64,000 nucleotides of DNA from Paractinoplanes ovalisporus (GTDB lineage: Bacteria > Actinomycetota > Actinomycetes > Mycobacteriales > Micromonosporaceae): the NCBI RefSeq assembly GCF_016834655.1, contig NZ_JAENHP010000018.1:159342-223341 (forward strand). Direction: 5' to 3'. Positions 1 through 8,683 of the stretch are shown in pieces. Made by a program: the position numbers and the translations under genes. The notes under the pieces were generated by a model. It worked only from the letters and a program-made list of their open reading frames with translations. It was not told the DNA's origin and did no database searches. The stretch's first letter is position 1; every line of letters begins with the position of its first letter.

Positions 1-144
1 GCGGGCGAGCAGCATGAGGATTTTGAGCTGCGACAGGGTCAGGTGCGAGGAGAAGAGAGGATCCTCTCGGTCCTCCGCAATCAGATCCTTCAGCCGCTCC
101 TGCGCGCCCATAATGTCCGCGATGAGCTGTTCTTTGTCGGCCAT
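1..144 (-). CDS. MarR-family transcriptional regulator, N-terminal part (gene runs off the window)
   Basis: Only the first 48 codons are visible; the rest lies outside the window. The peptide begins MADKEQLIADIMGAQERL and continues into FSSHLTLSQLKILMLLA, a typical first helix and start of the winged helix in MarR regulators. The ATG at 144 is preceded by a strong Shine-Dalgarno sequence (GAGGAGGGG, about 7 bases upstream). The gene is divergent from the RND exporter gene at 388, and MarR proteins commonly repress an adjacent exporter, so control of that exporter is a reasonable inference. The DNA-recognition helix is not visible, so the family call rests on the N-terminus alone. Confidence 0.7.
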   Translation of the reverse strand, partial: MADKEQLIADIMGAQERLKDLIAEDREDPLFSSHLTLSQLKILMLLAR

Positions 145-331
145 CGCGGACCCCTCCTCTGTGACGCGCTCGAGATGGGATGACCGATCTGCGTCCATCC
201 GTCGCGGAGCTCTCTGTGTCGCGGTGATGGCCGGCCTGCGTCCCCGTCCGACCACCTCGCCCGCCACCCGAACCGGAACAGGGGCGGTCTTTCGAGTCGG
301 ACGCTACCAGCGCGCCCCGGCGGAAAACCAT

Positions 332-387
332 TTGTTCGTGTCGGGCAAAATATTTATGCTGGACGAACTTTTACCGGGGGAGCGCAC
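332..387 (+). promoter_or_regulatory. Candidate promoter with inverted repeat for the RND exporter gene
   Basis: A -35-like TTGTTC (332-337) and a -10-like TATGCT (355-360) are separated by 17 bases and predict a start near 367, leaving a short leader with a GGGGGAG ribosome-binding site (376-382). An imperfect inverted repeat (TTCGT at 335-339, ACGAA at 363-367) spans the -10 and includes an A/T-rich core. That position suits an operator for the divergent MarR regulator. The promoter is inferred from motif match only. Confidence 0.45.
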
Positions 388-3300
388 ATGTCATTCCTGA
401 CCCGGCTGAGCCTCGCCAACCGAGGCCTCGTCGCCCTGATCGCCATCATCGTCGCCGGCTTCGGCCTCGTCGCCATCCCATCGCTGAAACAGCAGCTGTT
501 CCCGTCGATCGAGTTCCCCGCGGCCTTCGTGACCGCGACCCTGCCGGGCGCCGGCCCGGAGATCATCCAGGACCAGATCACCGAACCGCTCGAGGACGCC
601 GCGAAGGGCCTCGACGGCATCGACAGCGTCACGTCCAGCACCCGCGAGGGCCTGGCGACCGTGACCGTCATGTTCGTCTACGGCACCGACGTCGACTCGG
701 CCGTCAACCAGCTCACCACCGCGGTGAACCGGATCCAGCCGACCCTGCCCGACAACGTCACCCCGACGATCTTCGCGGGCGGCACCGACGACATCCCGGC
801 GATCGTGCTGGCCGCGTCGGGTGGCGGCGGTGACGAGAGCGCGCTGCTCGAGCGGCTCAACGACACCGTGGTGCCCGAGCTCAACGCGATCGACGGCGTC
901 CGCGACACGCAGGTCACGGGCGCCCGCGAGGCCCAGGTCGTGATCACGCCCGACCTGGCCAAGCTGACCGCGGCCGGGGTCACCCCGCAGGCGATCACCA
1001 CCGTGCTGCAGCAGAACGGCATCTCGGTGCCGGCGGGCGCGGTCACCGAGGGCAGCCGGTCGTTGTCGGTGCAGGTGGGCTCGGCGCTCACCTCGGTCGA
1101 CCAGCTCAAGCAGGTCTACCTCACCGGTTCCAAGGGCCCGGTGCAGCTCGGCTCGGTCGCCACGGTCGAGAGCAAGCTGCCCGCCGCCACGTCCTACACC
1201 CGCACCGACGGCGTCGACAGCCTGGGCATCGCGGTCACCGCCCGGCCCGACGGCAACCCGGTCGAGATCTCGCACGAGGTGCGCGACAAGCTGGCCGACC
1301 TGCAGAAGGCCTCCGGCGCCACCCTGACCGTGGTGGTCGACCAGGCGCCGTTCGTCGAGCGCTCGATCGAGAGCCTCACCACCGAGGGTCTGCTCGGTCT
1401 GGTCATGGCCGTGATCGTCATCCTGGTCTTCCTGCTCTCGATCCGCTCGACGCTGGTCACGGCCGTGTCGATCCCGCTGTCGGTGCTGATCGCCCTGATC
1501 GCGCTCTGGACCGGCGACTACACCCTCAACCTGCTCACCCTGGGCGCGCTGACCATCGCGGTCGGGCGCGTGGTGGACGACTCGATCGTCGTCCTGGAGA
1601 ACATCAAGAGACATCTCGAGTACGGGGAACCGAAGGTCCACGCGATCATCTCGGCCGTCCGTGAGGTCTCCGGCGCGGTGACCGCGTCCACCCTGACCAC
1701 GGTGGCCGTGTTCGCCCCGATCGCCCTGGTCGGCGGTCTGGTCGGTCAGATCTTCTCGTCGTTCGCCATCACCGTCACCGTGGCCCTGCTGGCCTCGCTG
1801 TTCGTGGCCCTGACGGTGGTGCCGGTGCTGGCCTACTGGTTCCTCAAGCCGCCGCCCGAGGGCGCCGACTCCGAGGCGACCCGCAAGGCGGCCGAGGAGA
1901 AGGAGCTCCGCAGCCCGCTGCAGCGCGGCTATCTGCCGGTCATCCGGTTCGCGACCAAGCGGCGCTGGACCACCCTGGCGATCGGCCTGGTCGTGCTGAT
2001 CGGCACGCTCGGCCTGGCGTCCCGGCTCGAGACCAACTTCATCGACCAGTCCGGCCAGGACTCGCTGTCGATCACGCAGGAGATGCCGGTCGGCACCAAC
2101 CTGGCCGCCACCAATGCCGCGGCCAAGCAGGTCGAGCAGGTGCTGGCCGACACCGAGGGCGTCAAGACCTACCAGGTGTCGCTCGGCAGCGGCGGCGACT
2201 TCAACCCGTTCGTCGGTGGCGGCGGCGCCAGCGCGGCCAGCTTCAACGTCGGTCTCGACGAGGACGTCGACTCGGTGAAGCTCACCGACGAGCTGCGTGA
2301 CAAGTTCGCCGCGATGAACGGGATCGGTGAGGTCAGCGTCGGCGGCGACAGCTCCGGTCTGGGCGGCGGCAACGAGCTGACCGTGCAGGTCAAGGCGGCC
2401 GACACCGACGCGCTGACCCAGGCCACCGAGCAGGTCCAGCAGGCCATGTCCGGCACCGCGGGCCTGGTCGAGGTCAAGAGCTCGCTCGCGGCCAGCGTCC
2501 CGCGGCTCGACGTGACGGTGAAGCGCGAGGTCGCCGCCTCGTACGGGCTGACCGAGGCCGGGATCGCCCAGAGCGTGGCCGGCGCCTTCCGGTCGGCCCC
2601 GGCCGGCTCGATGAGCGTCGACGGCTCCTCGCAAGATGTCGTGATCTCGTTCGGCTCGGCCCCGGCCGACCCGGAGGCGCTGCGGAAGATGCCGATCACC
2701 ACGGCCCGCGGCCCGGTGCCGCTGAGCACGCTGGCCGACGTCAAGGAGGTCAACGGGCCCGAGGAGGTCACCCGCATCGACGGCGACCGCACGGTCTCCG
2801 TGACCGGCACGGCGACCGGCTCCGACCTCGGCGCCGCCACCCGCGACCTGCAGAGCAAGCTCGACGACCTGACCCTGCCGGCCGGCGCCACCGCGACCAT
2901 CGGCGGCACCAGCGCCGACCAGGCCGAGGCGTTCCAGCAGCTGGGGCTGGCCGTGCTGGCCGCCATCGCGATCGTCTTCATCATCATGGTGGCGACGTTC
3001 CGCAGCCTGATCCAGCCGGTGATCCTGCTGGTGTCGATCCCGTTCGCGGCGACCGGCGCGATCGCGCTGCTGCTGATCACCGGCACCCCGCTCGGCGTAC
3101 CGGCGCTGATCGGTGTATTGATGCTCGTCGGCATCGTTGTGACAAATGCCATCGTGCTGATGGATCTGATCAATCACTACCGCGCGGCCGGCATGGGCGT
3201 GCAGGAAGCGGTGATCGAGGGCGGCCGGCACCGTCTGCGGCCGATCCTCATGACCGCCATCGCGACCATCTTCGCGCTGATCCCGATGGCCCTCGGCCTC

Positions 3301-3618
3301 ACCGGCGAGGGCGGCTTCATCTCGCAGCCACTGGCCATTGTGGTCATCGGCGGCCTGGTCAGCTCGACGCTGCTCACGCTGGTGCTGGTGCCGACGCTCT
3401 ACACCATGGTCGAGAACAGCAAGGAGAAGCGGCGCCTCAAGCGGATCGCCAAGCGGGGCGGCGCCCCGGTGCCGGCCGACGACACGCCGGCCGACGCCCC
3501 GGCGCCGGACGACGAGGAGCGTGAGGAGGAGCCGAAGCCGCAGCCGAGCGGCGCGCTCCGCGGCTACACCGACCAGTTCGAGGTGCTCAAGATGCCGAAG
3601 CGTCCCGACACCGCCTGA
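388..3618 (+). CDS. RND-superfamily efflux permease (AcrB/HAE-type)
   Basis: The 1076-residue protein has the full RND permease layout: TM1 near residues 12-32, a large extracytoplasmic loop, a TM block around 330-490, a second loop and a second TM block around 850-1020. The proton-relay motif VGRVVDDSIVV near residues 392-402 carries the paired aspartates of TM4. The C-terminus (about 1025-1076) is an acidic, proline-rich cytoplasmic tail. It probably exports hydrophobic or amphiphilic compounds using the proton gradient. No membrane-fusion partner or outer-membrane channel is encoded next to it, as expected in a Gram-positive actinomycete. It is divergent from a MarR regulator (start at 144). 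The substrate cannot be deduced. Confidence 0.93.
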   Translation: MSFLTRLSLANRGLVALIAIIVAGFGLVAIPSLKQQLFPSIEFPAAFVTATLPGAGPEIIQDQITEPLEDAAKGLDGIDSVTSSTREGLATVTVMFVYGTDVDSAVNQLTTAVNRIQPTLPDNVTPTIFAGGTDDIPAIVLAASGGGGDESALLERLNDTVVPELNAIDGVRDTQVTGAREAQVVITPDLAKLTAAGVTPQAITTVLQQNGISVPAGAVTEGSRSLSVQVGSALTSVDQLKQVYLTGSKGPVQLGSVATVESKLPAATSYTRTDGVDSLGIAVTARPDGNPVEISHEVRDKLADLQKASGATLTVVVDQAPFVERSIESLTTEGLLGLVMAVIVILVFLLSIRSTLVTAVSIPLSVLIALIALWTGDYTLNLLTLGALTIAVGRVVDDSIVVLENIKRHLEYGEPKVHAIISAVREVSGAVTASTLTTVAVFAPIALVGGLVGQIFSSFAITVTVALLASLFVALTVVPVLAYWFLKPPPEGADSEATRKAAEEKELRSPLQRGYLPVIRFATKRRWTTLAIGLVVLIGTLGLASRLETNFIDQSGQDSLSITQEMPVGTNLAATNAAAKQVEQVLADTEGVKTYQVSLGSGGDFNPFVGGGGASAASFNVGLDEDVDSVKLTDELRDKFAAMNGIGEVSVGGDSSGLGGGNELTVQVKAADTDALTQATEQVQQAMSGTAGLVEVKSSLAASVPRLDVTVKREVAASYGLTEAGIAQSVAGAFRSAPAGSMSVDGSSQDVVISFGSAPADPEALRKMPITTARGPVPLSTLADVKEVNGPEEVTRIDGDRTVSVTGTATGSDLGAATRDLQSKLDDLTLPAGATATIGGTSADQAEAFQQLGLAVLAAIAIVFIIMVATFRSLIQPVILLVSIPFAATGAIALLLITGTPLGVPALIGVLMLVGIVVTNAIVLMDLINHYRAAGMGVQEAVIEGGRHRLRPILMTAIATIFALIPMALGLTGEGGFISQPLAIVVIGGLVSSTLLTLVLVPTLYTMVENSKEKRRLKRIAKRGGAPVPADDTPADAPAPDDEEREEEPKPQPSGALRGYTDQFEVLKMPKRPDTA

Positions 3619-3678
3619 CAGCAGTTCCCTCGTTCCCCGGGCGGCCGGTCAAGGTCGCCCGGGGTAACGTCCCCGTAC

Positions 3679-4911
3679 GTGGCAACAGCGTTTTCGGTCG
3701 TTACCGGCAACCGGGATTTCCGTCGGCTCTTCGCGGCCGAGCTCGTGGTCTTCGGCGCCGACTGGTTCGTGATGGTTCCGCTGCTCGTGCTGCTGCCCGA
3801 GCTCACCGGCAGCGGCGTGTGGGGCGGCCTGGTGCTCGCCGCCGACACCGGCATCAACGCGCTGCTTCTGCCCTACACCGGCACGATCGCCGACCGGTTC
3901 GACCGGCGGAAGATCCTCATCGTGGCGAACCTGGCCGCGTTCGCCGCTGTTCTCCTTCTTTTCACCGTCCGCTCACCGGCCACGGCCCCGCTCGCCCTCG
4001 TCGCGATCGGGGCGATGGCCGTGGCCAAGGCGTTCTATTCACCCGCCGCCTCGGCCGCGCTGCCCAACGTGGTGGACAAGGCCGACCTGGCCGCCGCCAA
4101 CACCGTGTCAGGCTCGGCCTGGGGCACGATGACGATCGTCGGGGCCTCGCTCGGCGGCGTGGTGGGCGCGGCCTTCGGCCCGTACGTCTGCTTCGGGGTC
4201 ACCGCCGCTCTGCTGCTCATGGGCGCCGCGGTCACCGCCACGATCCGCCGCCCGCTGCAGGCCGAGCGGGAGACGGACACGCCGGCGCCACGCACCCGGC
4301 ACGCGCTGCGCGAGTCGTTCGGCTATCTGCGGCAGAACCCGCGCATCCGGGCCCTGGTGACCGTGAAGATGGCGGCCGGCCTGGGCAACGGCGTGCTGAC
4401 CGTCTTCCCGCTGATCGCCGCCATGCACGGCGCCGGGGTGCTGGGCGCGGGCCTCCTTTTCGCCGTACGCGGGGCGGGCGCGCTGGCCGGCCCGTTCGTG
4501 CTGGGCCCGGTGATCCGCCGGCGCTCGTGGCTCTTCCCCGGGCTCGCGCTCTCGATGTCGCTCTACGGCCTCGGCTACCTCGGTGTGGCCGTCGCCCCGT
4601 GGTTCCCGGTCGTGCTGCTGCTGGTCTTCGTCGCGCATCTCGCGGGCGGCGCCAACTGGACCCTGTCGAACTACGCGCTGCAGGGTGAGGTGCCCGACCG
4701 GCTGCGCGGGCGGGTCTTCTCCACCGATCTGATGCTCGCGACGCTGGCCATCGCGCTCAGTCAGCTGGGTGCGACCGCCGTGGTCGACCTGGTCGACGAG
4801 CGGGTGATCCTGGCCGGCTGTGGCCTGGTCACGCTGGTCTACGCGATCGGCTGGCGGATCGCGACGCGGCGGATGGCCCCGGCCGGGCCGTCAGTGATCA
4901 CCACCCGGTGA
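3679..4911 (+). CDS. MFS transporter (exporter-like)
   Basis: A 410-residue polytopic protein with about 12 hydrophobic segments and the MFS loop 2-3 signature GTIADRFDRRKILI near residues 72-85. The sequence VPDRLRGRVFS near the C-terminal half is typical of EntS-like or macrolide-exporter-like MFS proteins. It probably exports a small molecule by proton antiport. The GTG start at 3679 has no clear ribosome-binding site; a -10-like TAACGT at 3665-3670 lies just upstream, so the mRNA may be leaderless. It follows the RND gene by 60 bases but need not share its transcript. The end overlaps by 21 bases the convergent gene on the other strand. Confidence 0.85.
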   Translation: MATAFSVVTGNRDFRRLFAAELVVFGADWFVMVPLLVLLPELTGSGVWGGLVLAADTGINALLLPYTGTIADRFDRRKILIVANLAAFAAVLLLFTVRSPATAPLALVAIGAMAVAKAFYSPAASAALPNVVDKADLAAANTVSGSAWGTMTIVGASLGGVVGAAFGPYVCFGVTAALLLMGAAVTATIRRPLQAERETDTPAPRTRHALRESFGYLRQNPRIRALVTVKMAAGLGNGVLTVFPLIAAMHGAGVLGAGLLFAVRGAGALAGPFVLGPVIRRRSWLFPGLALSMSLYGLGYLGVAVAPWFPVVLLLVFVAHLAGGANWTLSNYALQGEVPDRLRGRVFSTDLMLATLAIALSQLGATAVVDLVDERVILAGCGLVTLVYAIGWRIATRRMAPAGPSVITTR

Positions 4912-5298
4912 CCGCGCCGACTCGGCCCGGAGGATCGCGAACGCGCCCACCAGCAGGCCCAGCCCGCCCGCGAAGACCACCGCCAGCATGAGCCCGACCA
5001 CGCTGCTGATCAGGCCGAACTGGGCCGCCGACCAGCCGGAGCGGCCGATGATCTGGGTGAACGTGATGTTCCACGCGACCGACGCCAGAGCCTGGCTGAG
5101 CAGCACGACCAGGCCGGCCCGGGCCAGCGTCTGGCTGCGGCCGGGCAGCCGGCGCTGTGGCGAGGCGAGCACGACCAGACCGCCGACCAGCACGGCGATG
5201 ACCGGGAGCTGCACCACGAAGAACCCGATGAAGGAGCCCAGAGCAATCACGACGCCGAACGTACCGGGGGCATATGACAAAAGATCAAGACCTAACAT
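4891..5298 (-). CDS. Small integral membrane protein of unknown function
   Basis: About 135 residues with three to four hydrophobic helices (for example GVVIALGSFIGFFVV, LPVIAVLVGGLVVLAS and VVGLMLAVVFAGGLGLLVG). I do not recognise a named family. The ATG at 5298 has no good ribosome-binding site; a GTG at 5250, immediately before the first membrane helix, is the alternative. It is divergent from thrB, with only 6 bases between the possible starts, and converges on the MFS gene with a 21-base overlap. Confidence 0.6.
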   Translation of the reverse strand: MLGLDLLSYAPGTFGVVIALGSFIGFFVVQLPVIAVLVGGLVVLASPQRRLPGRSQTLARAGLVVLLSQALASVAWNITFTQIIGRSGWSAAQFGLISSVVGLMLAVVFAGGLGLLVGAFAILRAESARSPGGDH

Positions 5299-5304
5299 GT
5301 GGCG

Positions 5305-6216
5305 ATGGGCCTGACCTTCGCCACCGAGCCGGTGTCCGTGCGCACGCCGGCGACCAGCGCCAACCTCGGTCCGGGCTTCGACGCGCTGGGTCTCGCGCTG
5401 ACCCTCTACGACGATCTGAGCGCCCGGGTCACCGGGAGCGGCTGCACCGTGACCGTGACCGGCGAGGGCGCGGGTGAGCTGCCCGGTGACGAGACGCATC
5501 TCGTGGTGCGGGCGATGCTGGCGACGTTCGACGAGTTCGGCGAGCGCCCGCCCGGTCTGGCCGTGGAGTGTGTCAACCGCATCCCGCAGGCCCGCGGTCT
5601 CGGGTCGTCCTCGGCCGCCATCGTCGGCGGCGTCCAGCTGGCCCGTGGCCTGGTGGCGGGGGGCCTGAGCCGGATCGACGACGAGGCCGCGCTGCGCATC
5701 GCGGGCCGGCTCGAGGGCCACCCCGACAACGTCGCTCCCTGCCTGCTGGGCGGGTTCACCATCGCCTGGACCGAGGGGCCGGGGGCCCGGGCCGTGCGGC
5801 TGGCGCCGGCCGCGAACGTAAATCCGACAGTCTTCATCCCGGCCGAGCGCGGATACACGTCCTCGGCGCGCGCGGCCCTTCCGCCGACCGTGCCGCACGC
5901 CGACGCCTCGTTCAACGCCGGCCGGGCCGCGCTGCTGACCCACGCCCTGACCAGCGATCCCAGCCTGCTGTGGGCGGCCACCGAAGACCGGCTGCACCAG
6001 GGCTACCGGGCCGAGGGCATGCCGGGCACGGCGTCGCTCGTGGCGTCGCTGCGCTCGGTCGGTGTGGCGGCTGTGGTCAGTGGTGCGGGGCCCACGGTGC
6101 TGGCGTTGACCCAGGTGCCGGCCGATTTCCACCCCGGAACAGAATGGCGCGCCGAGTCGTTGGGCGTGGATGGCGCCGGTGCTCTTGTCAAAGGGAGTAT
6201 GGTGGAACTCGCCTAG
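5305..6216 (+). CDS. thrB: Homoserine kinase
   Basis: GHMP-family kinase of about 303 residues that phosphorylates L-homoserine in threonine biosynthesis. The N-terminus has VRTPATSANLGPGFDALG, the ThrB substrate-binding signature, and GLGSSSAA near residues 96-104 is the ATP-binding loop. The glycine-rich third motif (SGAGPTVLAL) is near the C-terminus. Its place directly before rho is the usual actinobacterial order; thrA and thrC, often adjacent, are not in this window. The ATG at 5305 lies exactly 7 bases after a -10-like TAACAT (5293-5298) and has no Shine-Dalgarno sequence, which suggests a leaderless transcript. A GTG at 5299 is an alternative start. Confidence 0.95.
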   Translation: MGLTFATEPVSVRTPATSANLGPGFDALGLALTLYDDLSARVTGSGCTVTVTGEGAGELPGDETHLVVRAMLATFDEFGERPPGLAVECVNRIPQARGLGSSSAAIVGGVQLARGLVAGGLSRIDDEAALRIAGRLEGHPDNVAPCLLGGFTIAWTEGPGARAVRLAPAANVNPTVFIPAERGYTSSARAALPPTVPHADASFNAGRAALLTHALTSDPSLLWAATEDRLHQGYRAEGMPGTASLVASLRSVGVAAVVSGAGPTVLALTQVPADFHPGTEWRAESLGVDGAGALVKGSMVELA

Positions 6217-6542
6217 CGGGGCCCTGTTGCCGCAGGTCGCACGAGTTGACTACGCTCAAGACCTAGCACAGCCGCGAAGCAAGCGATCTCTGCGGTTCGG
6301 CGCGCACCCCGAGACTCCCAAGGCCTTGCCGGCCGTCTCACCTCTCCACAGGCACACGCCTAGCAGAGATCGAACATCGCTGCACTCGCCGAGACCTACT
6401 CGTCAAAGTCTGACTAGCAGGGACACCGTCGGGCTGCCGTGCTGCAAACTCCCGCGCCGCTTTGCGAGGCGGGTAACCGGAACTCCCGGCCACCAGGCTG
6501 CAGAACCGGGAGTCTCGGGCTTTTTCCGACGGAAGGAATCCA
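6217..6542 (+). promoter_or_regulatory. Long untranslated leader of rho, with candidate promoter
   Basis: The 326 bases between thrB and rho contain no convincing gene. A possible promoter is TTGCCG (6227-6232) with TACGCT (6251-6256), spacing 18, which would give a leader of about 280 bases. The rare string CTAG occurs as CTAGCA at 6263, 6360, 6414 and, just inside rho, 6598. A terminator-like hairpin lies just before the rho start (listed separately). Long leaders are a known site of Rho autoregulation in bacteria; that mechanism here is an inference. Confidence 0.5.
6482..6525 (+). terminator. Terminator-like hairpin in the rho leader (possible attenuator)
   Basis: ACTCCCGG (6482-6489) pairs perfectly with CCGGGAGT (6506-6513), and the stem is followed by CTCGGGC and a five-T run (6521-6525). 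The rho ribosome-binding site GGAAGGA (6531-6537) begins 6 bases further on. The position suggests conditional termination or a structure controlling rho expression. Confidence 0.5.
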
Positions 6543-8549
6543 TTGAGCGACACCACCGACGTGACGTCGGGTGTTTCTGACGTCGCTGACGCCGGCGCTA
6601 GCACCACCGCGACGGCCACGAAGCGCCGCCGAGGCGGCACCGGCCTGTCCGCGATGCTGCTGCCCGAGCTGCAGAGCCTCGCCGCGTCCCTGGGCATCTC
6701 CGGCACCGCCCGGATGCGCAAGGGCGAGCTGATCACCGCGATCACCGAGCGCCAGAGCGGAGGCGCGCCGGCCGAGAGCGCGCCGAAGCCGCGCAGCAGC
6801 AAGGCCGCCGCGGAAGCCCCGGCCCCGGTCGTCGCCACGGCCCCCGTGGTCGCGTCGGCCAAGGTCGAGCCGCCGGCCGTGCAGGCCGCCCCGGCCGAGG
6901 CCCCCACCGGGCCGATCGAGGCCAAGCCGACCGTTGCCGCGCAGCCGGAGGCTGCTCCGGCCGGAGACGGCGAGGGCCAGCGGGCCGAGGGTGGCAGCCG
7001 CCGCGGCCGCAACCGTGACGGCGGGCCGCGGGAGTCGCGGGAGCGGGAGCCGCGCGAGTCCCGTGAGACGGCCGCCCCGGCCGCCGAGACCGAGACGGCC
7101 GAGCGCACCGAGCGTCCGGAGCGGGGCGAGCGCAACCGCGACCGCCAGCGCAACGACCGGCAGCGCGACGACCGTCCCCGTGAGGACCGTCAGCGCGAGG
7201 ACCGCTCGCGCAACGACGGCCGGAACGAGGGTCGCAACGACCAGGGCCGCAACAACAACGACGACGACGATGACAACGACGGCGGCGAGGGCGGCCGGCG
7301 GAGTCGTCGCAGCCGGTTCCGTGACCGTCGCCGTGGCCGCGGCGACCGTGACGGCAACGAGGGCGGTCAGCGCGACGGTGGCGGCCGCGAGCCGCACGTC
7401 AGCGAGGACGACGTTCTCGTCCCGGTGGCCGGCATCCTCGACGTGCTCGACAACTACGCGTTCGTCCGCACGACCGGTTACCTCTCCGGCCCGAACGACG
7501 TCTACGTGTCGATGTCGCAGGTCAAGAAGCACGGCCTGCGCCGCGGCGACGCGGTCACCGGCGCCGTGCGGGCCACGCCCCGCGAGGGCGGCGGCGACCA
7601 GCGCCGCGACAAGTACAACCCGCTGGTCCGGCTCGACACGATCAACGGGATGGAGCCCGAGGAAGCCCGGCGCCGTCCGGAGTTCTACAAGCTCACCCCG
7701 CTCTACCCGCAGGAGCGTCTGCGCCTCGAGACCGAGCCGCACATCCTGACCACCCGCGTCATCGACCTGGTCATGCCGATCGGCAAGGGCCAGCGCGCGC
7801 TCATCGTGTCGCCGCCCAAGGCCGGCAAGACGATGGTGTTGCAGGCGATCGCCAACGCGATCACCCACAACAACCCCGAGTGCCACCTGATGGTCGTGCT
7901 GGTCGACGAGCGGCCCGAAGAGGTCACCGACATGCAGCGCTCGGTCAAGGGCGAGGTCGTCGCGGCCACGTTCGACCGGCCGCCGCAGGACCACACCACG
8001 GTCGCCGAGCTGGCGATCGAGCGGGCCAAGCGCCTGGTCGAGCTCGGCCACGACGTGGTCGTCCTGCTCGACTCGGTGACGCGGCTCGGCCGGTCGTACA
8101 ACCTGGCGGCGCCGGCCTCCGGCCGCATCATGTCGGGTGGTATCGATTCGACGGCGCTCTATCCGCCGAAGCGGTTCCTGGGCGCGGCGCGCAACATCGA
8201 GAACGGTGGCTCGCTCACCATCCTCGCGACCGCGCTGGTCGAGACCGGCTCGATGATGGACACGGTGATCTTCGAGGAGTTCAAGGGCACGGGTAACGCC
8301 GAGCTCAAGCTCGACCGCAAGATCGCCGACAAGCGGGTCTTCCCGGCCATCGACATCGACCCGTCCGGAACGCGTAAGGAAGAGATCCTGCTCGGCAAGG
8401 AAGAGCTGGCGATCATCCACAAGCTCCGGAAGGTGCTGCACTCGCTCGACTCGGGTGCCGCGCTCGACCTGCTGCTCGACCGGCTCAAGCAGACCCGCAC
8501 GAACGTCGAGTTCCTGATGCAGATCGCGAAATCGACGCCCGGCGAGTAA
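6543..8549 (+). CDS. rho: Transcription termination factor Rho
   Basis: 668 residues. The hexameric RNA helicase ends transcription at Rho-dependent sites. The C-terminal ATPase core contains the P-loop PPKAGKT near residues 423-429, the RNA-binding OB fold lies around 300-360 (GILDVLDNYAFVRTTGYL), and a SAP-like helix pair at about 35-65 precedes it. Residues about 90-290 form a low-complexity Ala/Pro then Arg/Asp/Asn/Gly-rich insertion, a feature of actinobacterial Rho proteins. Translation starts at TTG (6543), 5 bases after GGAAGGA. An intrinsic terminator follows the gene, so rho is probably a single-gene unit with the leader described upstream. Confidence 0.97.
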   Translation: MSDTTDVTSGVSDVADAGASTTATATKRRRGGTGLSAMLLPELQSLAASLGISGTARMRKGELITAITERQSGGAPAESAPKPRSSKAAAEAPAPVVATAPVVASAKVEPPAVQAAPAEAPTGPIEAKPTVAAQPEAAPAGDGEGQRAEGGSRRGRNRDGGPRESREREPRESRETAAPAAETETAERTERPERGERNRDRQRNDRQRDDRPREDRQREDRSRNDGRNEGRNDQGRNNNDDDDDNDGGEGGRRSRRSRFRDRRRGRGDRDGNEGGQRDGGGREPHVSEDDVLVPVAGILDVLDNYAFVRTTGYLSGPNDVYVSMSQVKKHGLRRGDAVTGAVRATPREGGGDQRRDKYNPLVRLDTINGMEPEEARRRPEFYKLTPLYPQERLRLETEPHILTTRVIDLVMPIGKGQRALIVSPPKAGKTMVLQAIANAITHNNPECHLMVVLVDERPEEVTDMQRSVKGEVVAATFDRPPQDHTTVAELAIERAKRLVELGHDVVVLLDSVTRLGRSYNLAAPASGRIMSGGIDSTALYPPKRFLGAARNIENGGSLTILATALVETGSMMDTVIFEEFKGTGNAELKLDRKIADKRVFPAIDIDPSGTRKEEILLGKEELAIIHKLRKVLHSLDSGAALDLLLDRLKQTRTNVEFLMQIAKSTPGE

Positions 8550-8560
8550 AAGTCGCAATT

Positions 8561-8603
8561 GGGGCGCGGCCCTCCCTCGTACGGGAGAGGTCGCGCCCCT
8601 TTT
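8561..8603 (+). terminator. Intrinsic terminator after rho
   Basis: GGGGCGCG at 8561-8568 pairs with CGCGCCCC at 8592-8599, with an inner CCTCCC/GGGAGG pairing, and is followed by TTTT. The hairpin starts 11 bases after the rho stop. Confidence 0.8.
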
Positions 8604-8683
8604 GTCGCACAAGGAGTGTGTGCGACACCGGTCAGGGTCATGCGAACCTCCCATTCCAAATGTAAGAACGGTGGGAGGCGCCG

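Noticed and set aside
391..3231. 946-codon open frame on the minus strand opposite the RND gene
   Set aside because: Composition is Arg/Gly/His/Asp-rich with no domain; it is the usual antisense shadow in high-GC DNA.
6414..8654. 746-codon open frame opposite rho
   Set aside because: Antisense shadow; rho is unambiguous on the plus strand.
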